In this document: positions 32,133 through 45,208 of the stretch, one piece after another | Numbering within the stretch: position 1 is the stretch's first letter | Layout of the letters: each line of letters begins with the position of its first letter | From: Filosporella fistucella | Lineage: Eukaryota; Ascomycota; Leotiomycetes; Helotiales | Reading direction: 5' to 3' | Length of the DNA stretch: 64,000 nt | Assembly (NCBI GenBank): GCA_030077755.1 | Contig: JAQJZZ010000005.1 | Span: forward strand, 248,001-312,000 | Made by a program: the position numbers and the translations under genes | The notes under the pieces: model-generated | Told to the model about the DNA's origin: nothing | Databases searched by the model: none | Seen by the model: only the letters and a program-made list of their open reading frames with translations

Positions 32133-32865
32133 CGGAGGCATGTCTGGCGGTAACATTGATTGCAAAATATCACGTAGAGATTGTATTCAGAGTTGTAACA
32201 CCACTGCCCCAATATACCAAGTTCTACATTCAATTATTTATATGTCTGAAAATAATACAACGAGTCTTGATACAATTCTTGTCGACTTACGTCCGAAACA
32301 ACCTTCCAGACTCTATGAGGAAATTAAAAAATTGAGAATAGTCACATTTTAAGTTATAAAATTCATGTCTGTTCCATTGTGATTCCAATTCTAGAAAGAG
32401 CGAGGCACGACTAACTGTGATGCACTTTCGGCGTTTCCATCCCAACTTCCCTCACAAGGATACCCCTCGCAATTGCGTATTGATTCTCCATTATTGACGG
32501 CCAGAAAAAGCATGATACCCAATGATTTATGTTGATGCTGGCAACCTATAGTCTGGACGTCAACACCTGCTAATGAGGCGACAACGAACTTCTACTTTCC
32601 ACTTTAGGCAACCACTTCATACTGTTGGTTTGGGGTGCCCTTTCCTTCCACAATTCTTTAACTTGTATTCACTGCGAAGAACATATGTACCGGCCTGCAT
32701 TCACTTCCAGGTGTTATTCATCAACCTTCAACTTTACTGTTAACGATACGTCATTTTCGCGGCACGCAAGTAACGACAAATTTTTAACTGCTGCTAAATA
32801 CAACCTTAATCACTATACATGCCTCACTACTGATCAAGAGCCCCAAAACATCATTACCTAGCGGT
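32133..32865. other. intergenic, no supported gene
   Basis: Short spacer between two same-strand genes; it should hold the P450 promoter. No recognised element. Confidence 0.5.
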
Positions 32866-35208
32866 ATGTCCCAACCAGGATCCTCACCACATCACGCCAA
32901 ACTTGGACCCAAGTTCGAATGTCTCTTCTCTGAAATGGCGAATATACTCTGCTGGATTCTACCGCCTGTCGTAGTTATCTATGGCGCAATCAAATATTTT
33001 GCTCTTCGTTGGAATATCAAGCTCGCAAAACAAACAGGTGTAGGTTCAAAATTGACGACAGCTCCTTCCCGAACCAGCAGCTGACATATGTTTCGATTCC
33101 AGCTCCCATATATTATCCTCCCATGGTATACAGGGACTGTATTCTGGTTCATCATCTCGCCTTTCGCAATCCCTGTTCTTCGCCATAGTCTCCCTTCGTT
33201 TATCAACAAGACATGGATCAAGTAAGCTATTTCGAAATCAGAGGCACGAAGATACTGACATCGGAGTTCAGCTTCCTAAGTCCATTCTGGACTTGGCACT
33301 TGGAGTATGAGCCTTTCGGGAAGAGAAGCAGTGATACTATAATTACTGTTGCTCCAGGAGGTATCACTTTCCACACGTGCTCTCCCGAGATTATCGCTCA
33401 GATTGGAGGTCGAAGGAAAGATTTTATGAAGCCATTAGAGCTGTATACAATATTGGATACGTAAGACCACATCCTAGGCTACTAAGCGGTGTGTATTCTC
33501 ACAGATTGCAGTTTCGGTCCCAACTTGGTCAGTACAAACGGTGCGCTTTGGCGTCATCAGCGTAAAATCATGGCCCCATCTTTCAGCGAATCGCACAATG
33601 CCCTCGTATGGAATGAGACAATCTACCAAGTTACTGCAATGCTCAAAACTTGGGAAACTCAGTTGAGGATACTTCCTAGAGGCAAATATCTCAATTTACA
33701 CGATACTCTGCGAACGCTCACCTTCAATGTTGTCAGCCGTGGGGCATTCGGTGTTCGCATATTGTGGCCGGGATCTGAGGGGTCTCAGGAAATAGGGCAA
33801 GGCATTCTAAATGCAAAAGCAGGACGTGGTCACAAATTGAAATTTGGAGATGCGACTCTGATTGTGGTTAGCAACTTATACTGGCTTTTCGTGGTGCCGT
33901 TATGGATCTTGAGTAAGTCTATAACATGAAGCCTTGATCTACGTCAAACGTTGCTGAGGCACGTAACAGAATGGGCACCGTCAAAGTTCTGCAATAAAAT
34001 CTGGCTAGGGTACGTCAAATACTTCTCTAGGGTGGATATGATCAGACTTTTAATATACGTGTTAGATATCATGAGATGGGAACTTACCTAGATGAATATA
34101 TTACAAATAGAGAGGCGGTAGGGGAGGATCTCAAAGAAGAGTCTGCGGAATCCAGTTTACTAAGTGAGCTTCACAAGAACAGCTTCAACACTAGAAGGCT
34201 TAAATTACGAAGTTAACTGACGAGATCAGATTCTCTCATAGATAGCAAAAGCCAGCAGATGGATCCAGGTGCTGCCGAGCGTGGGTTGACCAAACAGCAG
34301 ATCATTGGTAATGTGGTAAGTACAAGTGCGTATCTGAAAACAGCAGTCTTAACATAGGACAGTTCAATTCTCTTACAGCTGGCCACGAAACGACTGGCGC
34401 CACAATGTTCTACTCCCTCATTAACCTTGCGATGTACCCCGAATTCCAACGCAAAATGCAAGCAGATATCGATCTCATTTGCAGTGGCAGGGATCCAAGC
34501 ACTTGGAGTTATGATGAGGGATCAGAGAAATTATTCCGCAGCTCCATTGATGCTGTGGTCTGTGAAAGTATGTCTATGTTGTTTTACTCAAATGATGCCC
34601 AGCTGATTATACTAGCCCTTCGCCTGTACCCACCAAATAATCTCGTGCCTAAACACTCAACTAAGGACCTCCCTCAGACTCTCAAGTACAAAAATCAAGA
34701 AATTTTGATTCCACCTAACAGCCGTATGCTCATTCTCATTGCCTCCAGTCACCGAAACCCAAATTATTGGCCTCATGGGCCCAGCCTTTCCAGGAATGAT
34801 ACCAACATAGCTGAATTCCACCCCGAGCGCTGGTTTCTCTCTCCTTCTGATGCCGAAGCCTGTGGTGGGTCAGCACTTGATCTCCATCCAATAATCGCAC
34901 AGAATACCGAGTATAAGTTTTTCAAGCCGCAGCGGGGAGCGTTTATTCCATGGTTTATCGGATCTAGAGATTGTATCGGAAAGAAGTTTGCGCATATAGA
35001 GCTGCTGCTTGCATTGACATTGATATTCAGGGAGTGGAGCGTTGAGCTTGTGGTGAAAGATGGAGGATGGGAGGAAGCGAGGAGGGAGGCGATGAAGTGG
35101 ATGAGAGAGGGGATGTCGCATTATGCTACTATGCAGTTGAGGAAGGGATTGATACCATTGAAGGTGGTGAGGAGAGGAGAGGAGAGGAAAGCGTGTTTTA
35201 GAGCTTGA
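32866..35208 (+). CDS. cytochrome P450 monooxygenase
   Basis: Nine exons by my splicing: 32866-33039, 33103-33221, 33272-33460, 33512-33912, 33970-34009, 34066-34163, 34242-34315, 34363-34567 and 34616-35208. They give 630 residues, all in frame. The N-terminus has a membrane anchor (ILCWILPPVVVIYGAIKYFA) and a second hydrophobic stretch. P450 hallmarks: WRHQRKIMAPSFSE (helix C), the oxygen-binding AGHETTG (helix I), ETLRLYP (ExxR, helix K) formed across the last intron, an ERWFLSPSD region, and the haem ligand loop FIPWFIGSRDCIGKKFA with the axial Cys. A membrane-bound class II enzyme using a reductase partner is expected. It resembles the CYP4/fungal CYP-type oxygenases by motif, but the substrate is unknown. 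No polyketide or peptide synthase lies nearby, so there is no sign of a metabolite cluster. Confidence 0.9.
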
Positions 35209-36073
35209 TGATTGTTTTTTGGATGGAATTTTTGCGTTGAGCTTGATATAATAGAGCTTAGCTGCCAGATTTTATGATATCTTGCGAGGTTTCCAATCAA
35301 AAATATTTTCATACACAGCTCTCAGCAGAAACGACCTGAAGTGAAGTTGAGTTTGACTTCGAGCGACTTGGTTGATGTGGGGTATTTCGGCGCCAAATTT
35401 CACGTTGTCGAAGCCTGTACTTTACAAGCTTGCAGCCCTGAAAATCTGGCTAAGGAGCAGTGGATACAGGGAGTACTGGCTGGATATACGGGTACTAGGT
35501 CACTGGAGAATCATTTTTTCCATACACCTATGTCTGTGGGACCAGGGCCAAATAGTACTAAAACGTCACAAGAGAGATTTATGATGATATGGTGCTTTTC
35601 TGAATTATTCTAACGTCATAGCAGCTTTGAATATTGTCTGCGTGTAATTTTTTATTTTTCATTTTTTTTATTCTTCACCTAGGATGGTACTATCTGAGTC
35701 TATAACTACCTTGAAAAACTTGATTGAAAGCAGGGACTTCAGAACTTAGAGTCCTGAAACGAGCCTGTAGGACATAAACTTGAAATATTGGGCTCATTAG
35801 ACCGCTCGTATATACATTGCGATCTTATAAAAGTTGTATTTCGAATATTTGTTTTAATTATTCACAATTTGCGTCAAATTTAGGACTTCTCAAACCTTCC
35901 CCGAGGGGAATGAAAACCAACGGATGAGGTCTATTCGGTAACGGGACAAATACAAATACAAAAAGTTTCCATGCTGCTAGAATATTCAAGTTCGCAGTAA
36001 TGTACCTATTGTTGATCAAAGCTGGGAACCGCCGGGATGTTTCTCTGCGGCGTATCTTTGTTCTACATTCTTT
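35209..36073. other. intergenic, no supported gene
   Basis: Convergent 3' flanks of the P450 gene and the next minus-strand gene; AT-rich. Nothing recognised. Confidence 0.5.
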
Positions 36074-36838
36074 TTAGCATCTTTGTGTAGTCTTATCATG
36101 GCTTCCTGAGTCGATATTAGCCTCTAGTTCAACAAAATTACCACCAATAGAGGATCCTAAAATACTTGCCTTCGAAAAATTTTGGTCTGGCAAAAAGAGG
36201 CGGTGTACGTCATTGCGCATCTGCAAAGGTTCGTCAGCAAGTTATATTTTCAAATGGAGTAGAGTAGATTGTTATCTACGTACCACACCCTCAACTTTAT
36301 TTCCAGGATACTTCTCTTTGGCGAGTTTAAGCATCTCAGCAACAACGTCGAGCTCGAAGGAGGTCCTGAATTTCCAGGGTAAGTCATATTCTCTTGGTTC
36401 TTTGGGTGGCAGTGAAGTGTCGCTTTCTGCTTGAGAGCGTGTGTTTCCTGTTGGATTAGACATTTTTTCGTGTTTTGAAGCCGAATCTGTCTCAGATTTG
36501 AGTTGTGTCTTGCTTCGAGTACCCGAGTTAGAGTCATTAGCTTTGTCGTCGTTGACTTCCAGGTTTGGGTTAGTCTTTGTACCTTTGCTTAGTGGAGAAG
36601 CGAGTAAGAATTGATTCGAGGGAGGATTATCTGCCAAAGATTTAACTGCTTCTGCAGTAGATTGTTCGTTGTCCTCAATAGATTTCTTTGATGGGAGTGG
36701 ATGGACTCTGTCTTTGTTTGGACGTTGGGGTGTCATGATTGAATACAATGATAGGGGAGGCGACCTAGAAGACATAGACCTTTGATAACGGCTTGCAAGT
36801 TGCTCTGAAGGCATTCCCCAACATTTTCTATGATTCAT
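36074..36838 (-). CDS. small Ser/Lys-rich, largely disordered protein (A)
   Basis: Exon 36838-36284 and a probable second exon 36220-36074 give 233 residues. The 63-nt intron has GTACGT, TGCTGAC and TTTGCAG. Unspliced, the frame ends after four more codons at 36272. The first 140 residues are Ser/Thr/Lys/Asn-rich and probably disordered. They are followed by an ordered-looking segment, WKFRTSFELDVVAEMLKLAKEKYPG, near the C-terminus. There is no signal peptide and no known domain. It lies next to a similarly built gene on the same strand (37.6-38.3 kb). The start at 36838 is the first ATG, but a second at about 36778 (MSSRSPP) would match the MSS start of its neighbour. Confidence 0.55.
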
Positions 36839-37642
36839 AAGGAAGTTTCTAAAGTGAAATTGGAGGAATAGTGAATCATATTAGCAGCAGAAGGTAAAAC
36901 TGCATAAGTGCCACCATGTGATCACCTTACAACATCAAATACTATTTATTTTTTCATGTGAGTGAACTTTCCCATCTTTGGACCGCTCACTTTAATGAGA
37001 AGACAGGCGCTATATCAAGAGCATTTTTCAACTTTCAATCAAAGTTCGCATGGCCAATCCTTCACATACATTGGCATATACACAGAGATTTAGGAAGCAA
37101 CGCTCAGCCGCATCAGTTCATTCTGTACAATCGCCGAATATCTAATGTAACATTACCTAAGTATTGATGCTGCATTTATAACTGTAGCTATATTGGAAGC
37201 ATCAAGCAAATTTAGTACGCTACCGACATTCGAGAAAACACTTTAATGCGTGTTACCAAGTATTTGAAGGAAATATAGCATGTTTGGGTTTCAATAATTT
37301 GAAGATGCACATGGACTTTCTTGAAGACATTATCCTGGTCAACGATTGGATTTCTAATTCATTCAAATCTCGAGCTTGATATTGAAAATGAACCCTAAGG
37401 GTAGTATTTGTCACTAGTGTTGCTCTGACTTCATCGCTCTTTGCGCAAGGGGGGTTCTACAAGCTGCTACCAATCGATCGACATCTTCCTGTGCTTGAAT
37501 TGAGCCTCAAAACAGGCAAGTTAACACGTAGAGTATGAGGTAGCTTACTTGGTTAACCTCGCCTGGGAATGAAATATAATACTTATTCATCTGGATCTAC
37601 CAAACTTCTTAGCAAAAGTGTTCATCTTGACTTCTGTGAGTG
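36839..37642. other. spacer between the two small disordered-protein genes
   Basis: AT-rich, with the promoter of the downstream minus-strand gene and possibly a small last exon of the upstream one near 37580-37640. Nothing else recognised. Confidence 0.45.
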
Positions 37643-38266
37643 TTAGTGAGGAGAAGGAAAGGGGCTAGTTACCTTTATTCTACAATTTTTGTCGCGTTCC
37701 TCTAGAATCTTGATCAATTTAACCTGGTCTAATGTCTGCAGAGGCAGTTCAAAAGATGTTAGGTGGGGGTGATTTTTCCTCAGTCCTTCCAGAACTCGTT
37801 GGGAAGGCCCACTTGTTCCTTTTAAATAAATAGGAAGAGGGGTTTCGGCACCTTCCTTTGACTGTCCAGTGGTAGATATTATCGTAGGAATAGTAGCTTG
37901 AGATTCAGGGCTGGAGTACGAGACAACTTCGTTCTTCTTTTGGGTCAAGGCACCTGAATTATCTGCCTCGACATTCGATCCCGTAGCCTTTTCTGCCTTA
38001 CCAGCAACCGATTTTGATCTTTCTGCCATCTTCCCCGTGACATTCTCTCCGGCATCTCGCCTCACATCAGGTGTCATCTGGGGACTCATTGTGCTTGTTC
38101 TCGGCTTGGAAACATTAGTTTCTGCCGAATGTTGCGCCACATTGGCAGGAGTAGAGTCGCTTCGTTCTCTTTTAGCTTGTGTTAGGATTTTTCCCTTTCG
38201 AGATTTGCCAAACGAAAAGCAAGAGAGGAGGAATTTATTCTTTTTATCTGCGTTAGGTGAAGACAT
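37643..38266 (-). CDS. small Ser/Lys-rich, largely disordered protein (B)
   Basis: From an ATG at 38266 the frame runs 207 residues to 37643. A GTAACT donor at about 37668 probably splices to an acceptor near 37628, changing only the last few residues. The N-terminus has a short Cys/Phe-containing motif (KFLLSCFSFGKSRKGK), then a long Ser/Thr/Lys/Glu-rich disordered stretch, then a C-terminal ordered-looking helix with LTSFELPLQTLDQVKLIKIL. It shares its size, strand, bias and a C-terminal SFEL block with the gene at 36.1-36.8 kb. Distant tandem paralogy is possible but not shown. No known domain; function unknown. Confidence 0.6.
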   Translation of the reverse strand: MSSPNADKKNKFLLSCFSFGKSRKGKILTQAKRERSDSTPANVAQHSAETNVSKPRTSTMSPQMTPDVRRDAGENVTGKMAERSKSVAGKAEKATGSNVEADNSGALTQKKNEVVSYSSPESQATIPTIISTTGQSKEGAETPLPIYLKGTSGPSQRVLEGLRKNHPHLTSFELPLQTLDQVKLIKILEERDKNCRIKVTSPFPSPH

Positions 38267-38948
38267 TGTTGAAATATTGAGAGTTGTAAGATGTGGAGAG
38301 CTGTTGAGCAGTTTAGCAGTGATCTCTGGATTTTATATTCGTAAATTTGACGTCAAGGCGTGGATGGGTTTCTTTGGCATCTGATCTCGCGGAGATTCAC
38401 TTTTATACGTTTGAACGCTTTCTGTATTCTGTGAATCATGGTGCCCAGGCATCTTGAGTCATATCATAATGAAAGATGGCAATTATACTAAAGAATAAAG
38501 CAGAATAAGGATGTCGCATCAGGAAGGAACATTTCGAGCAACACTGTGAACATAAGCCGAACAAAGAACAGTTTCGATGCCATATATCGATCACAGAATG
38601 ATGACCTACGAAAGCAAAATGCTAGTAAAACTATATTTAGTCTTCACTTGAATACTCAGCTGCCTTCCGGCTCTGATTGTTGAATTGAGATGGTGAATGG
38701 ATATTTTTAGTTAGTATTGTACGACTTCAGACTTCGTAGTGGCATCCAGCATGTACAACTGAAGGGAAGGGACAAATATTCAGAAAGTGGGCTCCGGAGG
38801 TAGGGGATAAAACACGGGAAGCGTACCATAAGAATATCCGACCTTGAAAGTTGACCATAGGTTGAATTAGGATCGCAAAGACTACTTGCATGAATAGCAA
38901 GATATACAAGATATACCTCGAAATTCCATGGAACTCAAGTGGGAAGCG
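38267..38948. other. intergenic, no supported gene
   Basis: Promoter of the small-protein gene and 3' flank of the MIT-domain gene. Nothing recognised. Confidence 0.5.
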
Positions 38949-40549
38949 TCAACATTGAGACGCATCCTTCCTCCCCTGAGCATCGTTACCTGGCGAATCT
39001 TTGACAGACCCCTCTCTCCGTGTCTTTGCCCCCTCCTTCAACTTCTCCCACCTCTCCCGATAACGTGCAACAACACTCTTGAGCTTATCATTCTCTCTAC
39101 CGAGTCTCTCAATTTCCTTCCCATCAAGTGAAACATGTTCTTCCAACTCCAAGACTCGACGCTTCAAAGCCTCGTCGCCTCGACTCGACATTTCCCTTGC
39201 TGGACTCATGGTACGAGTCAATCTCATGCTCTCTTGTAAAGCCATACTATTTTGCTGGGCCGACATTTCAAACGCATGGAGCCGTTTACTGAGCTTATCG
39301 ATGCAGTCCTTGAGACTTTTATTCTCCATGTCCAATTCCTCCACTTTGTTCTCCAAATCCTTGGTGCTTACTTTCTTCCTGCTATTCTGTCGAGGGAGAC
39401 CAGGAGAATTGGGCATTGGGGTTTCTCGGGCATCAACAAAGTCATCTTCCTCTGGGTCAGCAAACAAATCGGAATTTTCAGCATGAACCGAGGCTGCCAT
39501 TCTCCGCTTTTCCTTTTGATCGAAAGAGAGAATTCGAGCGTAAGTCTCAGTCCCTCCAGTGGGTGGAACAACATAGAATGAGTCATTGCCAGAGTGTCCT
39601 TCGCGAGCTGAAGCACGAAGCGCTGCACGGGAAATAAATTTCGTGAGATCTGGATCAGATCCGGTCCGGTCTGCACTTTGTGGGCGTCTTCTAGATACTG
39701 GGGCCGGGTCTGTAGTTGACTGGGCCGGTCCTTCCTCAGCGATCAAGGGCAATCCAGCAAAGGCCAAAGGAGCAGATAGCTTGGAAAGTATATTTTCAAA
39801 CGTGTTATAAAATCGGGAGAACCCTTCGTCATTTCCAGGTGGCTGCTCAACAGTCGGAGGTCGTGAGGCTGACTCGACTTTCTTCTGGCTTACTTGCGGA
39901 GGCGGGACCCAACTTGGCTGCGAATGTTCAGGTATACTGGCAGGAACTTTGGTGCGTTTCCCATCTCTGCGAGGAAGAGCTTCTAAGCTGCCAGGAGCTT
40001 GTTGAGTGGACACACTCGGCGAAAGTGGCTGTCTGGTATAGTTTGCTCGGATTCCCCTCGCAGATGCAAGATTACTTGCAATAGAGGAGCTCAGATCTCG
40101 AGGAGGGAGCCGTCGCGGATGTTGCAGACTTGGAGCGTTACGTAAGGGCGAGGATGATCGAGGTCCAAGGTCGGACTTGGAGGCACGCAATTCAGCCACA
40201 GCAGCAGATGTAGAAAGCGGCTTTTCTGAGATAGCCTGCACTTCTGGCTCGGTAGATGATGCAGACGGTGGATTTTCAGAGGGATAACGAAGGAGCTCTG
40301 AAAGTCGGTGGTGGTGCTGTTCCAATAACCTCAATGTTCGCAATGCTTCTGCGCTTCCTGTACCAGATGCCGCCCTTGCAAATTCCCCTGCGGCGTGAGC
40401 ATGCTCATTTATTGCGACTGTGGTATCGGAACTTTGAGTGGCAACAGAGGCAGCTCGAGCATGGTCGTGAGCCTACACCGATATTTTGTTAGAACACTCG
40501 GACAAGCTGCAATAAGTGTGCATACCAGCGTTAAAGGTGAGGATTCCAT
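38949..40549 (-). CDS. ATG38: MIT-domain coiled-coil protein, probable Atg38/NRBF2-type
   Basis: An 8-codon first exon 40549-40526 (MESSPLTL) splices over a 53-nt intron to 40472-38949, giving 515 residues. Residues about 9-75 form an MIT-like three-helix bundle (AHDHARAASVATQSSDTTVA ... EHAHAAGEFARAA ... RLLEQHHHRLSELL). The middle is a long Pro/Ser-rich linker. Residues about 365-480 are a coiled coil (KDLENKVEELDMENKSLKDC and on). An N-terminal MIT plus a C-terminal coiled coil is the build of Atg38/NRBF2, the dimeric subunit that joins the Vps15-Vps34 and Atg14-Vps30 halves of the autophagy PI3-kinase complex. Filamentous-fungal members are longer than the yeast protein. The name is an inference from architecture; another MIT protein is possible. 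It shares a 574-bp divergent promoter with the LAM gene. Confidence 0.75.
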
Positions 40550-41123
40550 AATCTTCTCTGATGTGTCGTCTTCAGAGATTCATATGTCCCATCATAGTCT
40601 CTCGATTATTGTATGCCGCGAGCTGAAGTCCGGCAGTAAATGTTATTTGTGAAGATGTTCGAGGTTGAGTTGAATCACGAGGCTGTAGTTTAAGCGCATC
40701 GTAGCCGGAGGTTTGGGAGCCAATGAAGTGACGTATTTCCAAGGCAGTGACTCTCAATTGGGAAGGATCAAGAGGACAAAGCCTTGGTCAGGGAGTTACG
40801 TGCCAAATATACGTCTACTTCACTATCACAGTTCTCGCCTCCTTGAATTCATTATTTCATCATTTATGAGTGTCTATTACAACAACCATAATTCCAGCCT
40901 GGCACGAACTTCTTTGTATTACATCGACGCTTGCCCATCTCACTGCGCCTCCATCATTCGAAGCTATCCTCTGAAAGAGCTCGGAGCTTCACCACGGCGG
41001 TATCCCTGATTCAGATCCATTGCTTTACGTCTTATCAACACCGACAACTACAATCACCTCCGGTAATGGGGTGTCCAGAGTCTGCGAACCGGTGATACCT
41101 GAGCAAAGCCCACTTTATCACCA
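40550..41123. promoter_or_regulatory. shared divergent promoter region
   Basis: 574 bp between the start codons of the MIT-domain gene (minus) and the LAM gene (plus). No TATA box or specific site stands out. Confidence 0.55.
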
Positions 41124-44100
41124 ATGTCTTTCACAATGGAGAGATCACAGTCGCCGGCGAGGAATGGTTTGTCCCAAATCTTCTCCAAAGGGCGGCGGGA
41201 CAAGAAGAGCAAAGATTCAGCTCCGAACTCAATCAAGAGCACGACGAGCGATCTAGGAGTACGAGCCTCTTTGGAAGATGCTATCGATAAGTTGAAAGGC
41301 CATCAGGATGCAGAAGAGGAGGGCGAGTCCAATGGAATCAAGAAACTGGTGCCAAAAGGCATCGGCTCCAAACGACGGCAGAAAAAGCAAGAAAAGGAAG
41401 ATGAGCAAAGAATGAGTGAAGAGGCAGCTCGAGGTAGAAGTGTCGCAGATAGAGGGACTTTGGAGAACGACGAGAAGAGCTTCATCCACAGCTCTGGTGA
41501 TGGTAGCAGTTTGCTCACATATGAATCTGAAACGGAATCGTAAGTGCTCTTGCACATTTCATTATGTTCTACTTGCATCATGTCCGACATGATCGGATTC
41601 CCTATGACTGCAATCGTACTACGTACTTATAACCTTATTCGGCCGCATCCGTCAGCCACAGAAACGCGACGTCGAAGCGAAATCATCACCGTTCCAGCAA
41701 GCTTCTTCCTTACGACTCCATTCCAACCCCATACAATCGATACGAACCTCATCCAGGTCGATGCTTGCCTAGCCATAACATCCCATACTCCATACTCACA
41801 TATTCATGCGTCGAACTATACGATTGAATAAATCGCGGACTCGCTTTTGCCGACTGGATAATTACGTGTACCTTTTGTTCTAACCTAGACCCTCACAGAC
41901 CACTCGAAACACATCCTCCTCCTCTTACCACACATCCATCGCACATTGGATATTTGACGACATCATCGCCACTTGTTCAAACTACCACTCTGCCTGAAGC
42001 CACTGTGTCGGAATCACAGTTAGACGGTGCGCCGACTCCTAGAGCCTCGACGTTTCCTATACCAGTTAAAGCCCTGGCTGCCTCCGAATCGGCCCCGTCG
42101 CTCCTCGACAGTGCATTACAAGCACCTACAAACGGGTCCGAAAAGAGGACGCCATCACCAGTTGGTAGATTGAGACAAGCTTTAACACCTAAGAAGGGTG
42201 CAAGTCCAAGTACAAGTCCAGAGCGCAAGGCTGGGGCGGGGGTGGCAGTGAAGGAGAAGGAAAAGACAATTCCAGATGCTAGACGTGGAAGTGTTGCTTC
42301 AAGGATCAGTTCAATCTTTCCAGAGAGGCAAACATCTCAACCTTCATCAACTTCAGCATCTCCAGAACGTCCAAGAACGGGAAAGATCCAACCGATAGAC
42401 ACAAATACCCCTCGTACGCCACCACCTGGTGATAATCCTGCTCCAATAATTGTAAACACTCCACCTACTCCGACTGATGCGAGTTCCCCACGATTTTCCA
42501 GTAGAGATCGAAAGTCGTCAGACCCACCCTCAAATCCAAATGTTGTCACATCCCCATCCGGGAATATGATATCACATCGAAGAATTAGATCTGGGTCAGG
42601 AACTTTGGGCCCCAGTAAATTGTCAAATATAACATCTGCACCGCTGACTCCGACTCTTGAAAGTGGGGCTGTAACTCCGAGCGGAGGTTTCTTTTCATCG
42701 GTTTTTTCTGCTGCCCAGAACGCTGCCAATACGTTGAGCAATAGCATTGCAAATACCTCAGTCACCCCGGGAAACCGCAGCAGGAGTGGTACACAAGAGT
42801 TACAGGAGGTGGAAAGTCCCGTAGTGGAAACATTTGCAGAGAAATCTGACGAAAACGCAACAGAGGAGAAGGAATTGGCAGTCAAAACACTGGGAATGGG
42901 TGATCTCAGCTTAAGTGCTTTAGGCATTTCGGAGAGTAGCAGTGGTACAAATACGCCACTTATAAACAAATTCCCGGAAGAAGTTCGAGGCCGATCAGAA
43001 TCAACAAATGACGATAATCGCCCTGCGCCATTTGCTCCAATCACCGAGAATGGCGATATTGTTGCCACGACAAATGTAGATGATCTGCCACCGCTTGTTC
43101 GACCACGTTCGATCTACGACCCTGCAGCTGGAGATCAAACGCCACCAAACGGCAGTGTCTTTGAAGGAAAAACTGGAATTCATCGAAGTGGCAGTATTCG
43201 AAGCGCAATTGGAGGCAATAGAAGGAAGCGCGGGAGTTCTGCGGCGACAGGGACAACAATTGGAGCAGCTATCGCAGCAGCGAACACCTCTCTTGCCAAT
43301 CCAAATCATGGCACACCAAAGATCACCGGTTTTGCTATAGCAAGCAAAAAACGGAACCGCGATTTCCACCAGCTCTTCAAGAGCGTTCCAGATGATGATT
43401 ACCTGATTGAAGACTACAGCTGCGCAATTCAGAGAGAAATCTTATGTCATGGCCGGTTGTATGTGTCTGAAGGTCATCTATGTTTCAGTAGTAACATATT
43501 TGGCTGGGTAACAACATTGGTGATGAGCTTTGACGAGATTGTGTCGGTTGAGAAACGAAGCACCGCTTTGTTGTTCAAGAATGGCCTTATGATATCAACT
43601 TTACACGCGAAGAACATTTTTGCCAGTTTCACCAGTCGAGACTCAACGTACGAATTAATTGTTGGCATTTGGAAATTGGGCCATCCTAGTTTGCGGAGTT
43701 CACTTAATGGTGTGCGACTTGAGGAGACTGGTGGAGGAGACAAGACCGAGAAGGATGACGGTGGACCTCTCCCAGGCAGCCAGAGTGGTTCTGAATCAGA
43801 CAGCGAGGGTGATGAAGGGGATGAGATTTATGATGAAGACGAGGAAGATGAGGATGCAATGAGTTTTACCCAAGCAGATGGTAGCATCGCTGGAAGTGAT
43901 GTGATTGATAAGGTGGTGAGCCGGAAGCCATCAGCAGCTGTTGTTACCAATGGTGCACCAGCTGAGAAAAGTCTAGAAGGGCCAGTCAGTCCACCGGGAG
44001 ATTTCCCAGGCCCACCTACTCATGCACCTACGGAATGCACCGACCTCGAATCTCATTACCCGAAGATCATTGCTGATGAAATCATCGCTGCCCCCCTCGG

Positions 44101-45208
44101 AAAGATTTGGAGTTTGATGTTTGGACCGGCTTCTGTGTCGTGGATGAGGAATTGGTTGACAATTGAACAAAAGTGCCTTGACTTTCAAATGGAGGACAAA
44201 CGACCTCTTGGACCTGATAATAAGGTTCGGAATTATTCCTACATCAAACCTCTGAATGGATCTATTGGCCCAAGGCAAACGAAATGCGTTTCTACAGAGA
44301 CTTTGGACTCTCTCGACTTTGAAAAAGCCATCTCAGTCACAATCTCAACGCAAACTCCAGATGTACCTAGCGGTAATGTTTTCAGTACGAAAACAAAATA
44401 CTGCTTGACATGGGCAGAGGGAAATGCGACTAGGGTTCAGATGAATTGTGCCATTGAGTGGACGGGGAAGAGTTGGCTGAAAGGTAGGTCAGCAACTGTG
44501 GGATGTTTTTTTCATTAACAATGATCAGGTCCAATCGAAAAGGGTGCAAATGATGGGCAGGTTCAATATGCAAAGGATATCGTCGCAGCCCTCAAAGCAG
44601 CTGTATCATCGAAACGAGTAGGCGCTACTGCTGTCGCTAATGGCAAACCAAGAAAGAAGGGACGTAAAGGGCGGGATCTGAAGAGTGTATCTAAGATTCA
44701 CGACGGTGCCAGTGATTCGAAGCCTAAGATTGATGACTGGGGTCTGTTCGAACCTGTTCATGGTCTTTTTGGCCCAATCGTGGATATCATTAAACCATTG
44801 ATTACCGGCAACATTCTTTACGGACTCTTGGTAGGCTTGTTGGTAGCAAGCTGGTTCAGGTTTGGATTTTCAGGGGCTAAAAATGGTCCCGGCGGTGACC
44901 TTGGATACTTTGGTACACCTGAAAGAGTTGCTGCTTATGAGGAGATTTGGAGGAGAGAGGAAAGTCAATTATGGCAATGGCTTGAGGATCGTGTTGGTAT
45001 GGATCGTCTCCGTGATGTTGGTGCGATGCCTTTGGAGGCAAGACACATGCAAGACAAGATCAAGGAAGAGAAGATGGAGGAGCGAGAGATGCAGGCGGCT
45101 ATTAGAGTCACTGAGGAAAAGTTGAGGGTTTTGAAGGCGACCATCGAGAAGATGAAGAAGAAACCAGGAGATGATAAGGTGGTGGAAAGTCTTGATGACC
45201 ATGCATAG
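41124..45208 (+). CDS. LAM/Ysp2-type sterol-transfer protein (GRAM-VASt)
   Basis: Exons 41124-41539, 41899-44483 and 44529-45208 give 1226 residues. The first intron (359 nt) is long for this window; its phase-2 junction yields ETESPLETHPPP. Residues 1-600 are Ser/Thr/Pro-rich. A GRAM (PH-like) domain lies at about 612-732 (NRDFHQLFKSVPDDDYLIED ... LYVSEGHLCFSSNIFGW). After an acidic linker, a VASt/StART-like domain lies at about 852-1020 (IIAAPLGKIWSLMF ... WMRNWLTIEQK ... LNGSIGPRQTKC). One membrane helix lies at about 1092-1115 (ILYGLLVGLLVASWF) and a coiled-coil tail follows. This is the layout of Lam1-6/Ltc proteins, which sit in the ER at membrane contact sites and move ergosterol between membranes. 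Closest by architecture are yeast Lam2/Ysp2 and Lam4. Confidence 0.93.

Noticed and set aside
19020..35208. Secondary-metabolite cluster containing SDR, CoA ligase and P450
   Set aside because: No polyketide synthase, NRPS, terpene synthase, transporter or cluster regulator is present, and unrelated genes separate them by over 10 kb.
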